Source of the DNA: Proluteimonas luteida
Lineage (GTDB): Bacteria > Pseudomonadota > Gammaproteobacteria > Xanthomonadales > Xanthomonadaceae
Length of the DNA: 64,000 nt
Direction of reading: 5' to 3'
Assembly: GCF_021191695.1 (NCBI RefSeq)
Contig: NZ_JAIWPT010000009.1
Coordinates: 62,001 to 126,000 of the forward strand
This document shows, piece after piece, positions 63,027 through 64,000 of the stretch (positions are counted from its first letter, which is position 1; every line of letters begins with the position of its first letter). The position numbers and the translations under genes are program-made. The notes beneath the pieces are model-generated. The model saw nothing but the letters and a program-made list of their open reading frames with translations. It had not been told where the DNA came from and ran no database searches.

Positions 63027-63314
63027 TTGCCGGCAACCTCCGCCCGGCGTTATACTTCCGCGGCTGTCCTGGGCCGTCTCGCTCCGCGGCAGCCGCCCAT
63101 GCCGGGCGTCACCGGCAAATACACACCTGCTGCAACCACCCGTGCCGGGGTGTCCCGCTGTCCGCAAGGACGCAGGATCTGGCCACGGCGGCGGCAGGGA
63201 GGCCCAACCCCGGAATTGTGTGCGCATCCCTTCGCAAGGGCCCGCACATCCCTGTGCGGACTTTCCAAGAACAGCCGCGCACGGAAGCAATTCCACCCTC
63301 AGGAGTACCAGGCA
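63027..63314 (+). promoter_or_regulatory. rpsB promoter and long structured leader
   Basis: A sigma-70 promoter reads TTGCCG (63027-63032), 18 nt, TATACT (63051-63056). Transcription from it would give a leader of about 250 nt before rpsB. The leader holds hairpins CCCTT-CGC-AAGGG (about 63227-63239) and CCGCACA-tccc-TGTGCGG (about 63241-63259) and ends in AGGAG before the ATG. In E. coli the rpsB leader mediates autorepression by S2; a similar role is plausible. No gene lies in the 366-bp gap between map and rpsB. Confidence 0.7.
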
Positions 63315-64000
63315 ATGCCCCAGATCACCATGCGCCAGATGCTGGAAGCCGGCGTCCACTTCGGCCACCAGACGCGCTACTGGAACCCAAAGATGTCGCC
63401 GTACATCTTCGGCGCCCGCGGCAAGATCCACATCATCAACCTCGAGAAGACGGTTCCGCTGTTCAACGACGCGATGAACTTCATCTCGGGCATCGCGCAG
63501 AAGCGCGGCATGATCCTGTTCATCGGCACCAAGCGCAGCGCGCGCGAGGCGATCAAGGAAGAAGCCGAGCGTTGCGGCATGCCGTTCATGACCCAGCGCT
63601 GGCTCGGCGGCACGCTGACCAACTTCGCGACCGTCAAGAAGTCGGTGTCGCGCCTGAAGGAACTGGAAGCCGCCGAGACCGACGGCACCTTCGACAAGCT
63701 GGTCAAGCACGAAGTGCTGGGCCTGCGCCGCGAGCGCGACAAGCTGGAAGCCTCGCTGGGCGGCATCAAGGACATGAACCGCCTGCCGGACGCGCTGTTC
63801 GTCATCGACATCGGCCATGAGGACATCGCCATCAAGGAAGCCAAGAAGCTCGGCATCCCGGTGATCGCGGTCGTCGACACCAACTACGACCCGGCCCTGG
63901 TCGACTACCCGATCCCGGGCAACGACGACGCGATCCGCGCCGTGCAGCTGTACGCACGCGCCGCCGCCGACGCCGTGCTCGAGGGCAAGGCCGCCGCGCC
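63315..64000 (+). CDS. rpsB: 30S ribosomal protein S2, cut by the window end
   Basis: The first 228 codons of S2, which binds the 30S platform late in assembly. [27 protein letters not shown] (start), [19 protein letters not shown] and [11 protein letters not shown] are family blocks. The reading frame runs off the right edge; full-length S2 is about 240-270 residues, so little is missing. Tsf (EF-Ts) is expected next. Confidence 0.98.
   Translation, partial: MPQITMRQMLEAGVHFGHQTRYWNPKMSPYIFGARGKIHIINLEKTVPLFNDAMNFISGIAQKRGMILFIGTKRSAREAIKEEAERCGMPFMTQRWLGGTLTNFATVKKSVSRLKELEAAETDGTFDKLVKHEVLGLRRERDKLEASLGGIKDMNRLPDALFVIDIGHEDIAIKEAKKLGIPVIAVVDTNYDPALVDYPIPGNDDAIRAVQLYARAAADAVLEGKAAA

Overview
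This 64-kb window is a high-GC, gene-dense chromosomal segment whose gene content and order point to the Xanthomonadaceae/Lysobacteraceae (Lysobacter, Luteimonas or Stenotrophomonas relatives). Support comes from the rpoE-rseA-mucD-lepA-lepB-rnc-era cluster, a non-canonical PilZ protein beside holB/tmk/mltG, a FabV enoyl reductase, a PIAGT-type PabB as in Stenotrophomonas, and map-glnD-dapD in one run. It looks like ordinary chromosome with a few accessory or decaying spots. I see no phage, integrase, insertion sequence or CRISPR array.

Layout. 0-9 kb: a minus-strand envelope-stress and RNA-processing cluster, rpoE-rseA-mucD-lepA-lepB-DUF4845-rnc-era, headed by an almost ideal sigma-E promoter. 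9-13 kb: a fatty-acid oxidation protein facing a TPR lipoprotein. 13-20 kb: pilZ-holB-tmk-mltG, pabB and the ABC-F protein Uup on the minus strand. 20-23 kb: two adjacent LysM-GH19 cell-wall hydrolase paralogues. 23-34 kb: selO-GST, a DEAD-box helicase, RNase T, a guanidinium exporter under a guanidine-II riboswitch, rlmB, rnr, and two identical tRNA-Leu(CAG) genes in a duplicated, repeat-rich unit. 34-38 kb: cydABX with a perfect FNR box next to an FNR-type regulator. 38-48 kb: parC, tpm, bacterioferritin, an Hsp70 relative, an acylase carrying an in-frame DNA repeat, alkB, and two broken genes. 48-64 kb: fabV, cytochrome b561, asnB with an apparent asparagine attenuator, a Sel1 lipoprotein, trxC, dapE, an S41-like protein and divergent MocR regulator, arsC-like, dapD, glnD, map and rpsB (cut by the window end).

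The most notable signals are regulatory. (1) Upstream of asnB lies a 30-codon leader ORF with six Asn codons (five within seven codons), followed by a strong intrinsic terminator whose 5' arm can instead pair perfectly over 9 bp with the end of the leader ORF. This has the form of an Asn-sensing transcription attenuator. (2) Two GC hairpins with ACGR loops before gdx form a guanidine-II riboswitch, and its second hairpin overlaps a Shine-Dalgarno-sequestering stem. (3) An FNR box precedes cydA. (4) A sigma-E promoter precedes rpoE. (5) Several families of intergenic palindromes recur, and one related to them has expanded inside the acylase gene just before its predicted catalytic serine.

Division of labour: asnB, dapE, dapD, glnD and pabB serve nitrogen, amino-acid and folate metabolism. 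rpoE/rseA/mucD, lepB, mltG and the GH19 enzymes serve the envelope. cydABX/FNR serve low-oxygen respiration. rnc, rnr, rnt, deaD, rlmB, era and lepA serve RNA and ribosome maturation. Coding starts were chosen by family alignment, Shine-Dalgarno sequences and overlaps, because the high GC content leaves many long open frames on the wrong strand.
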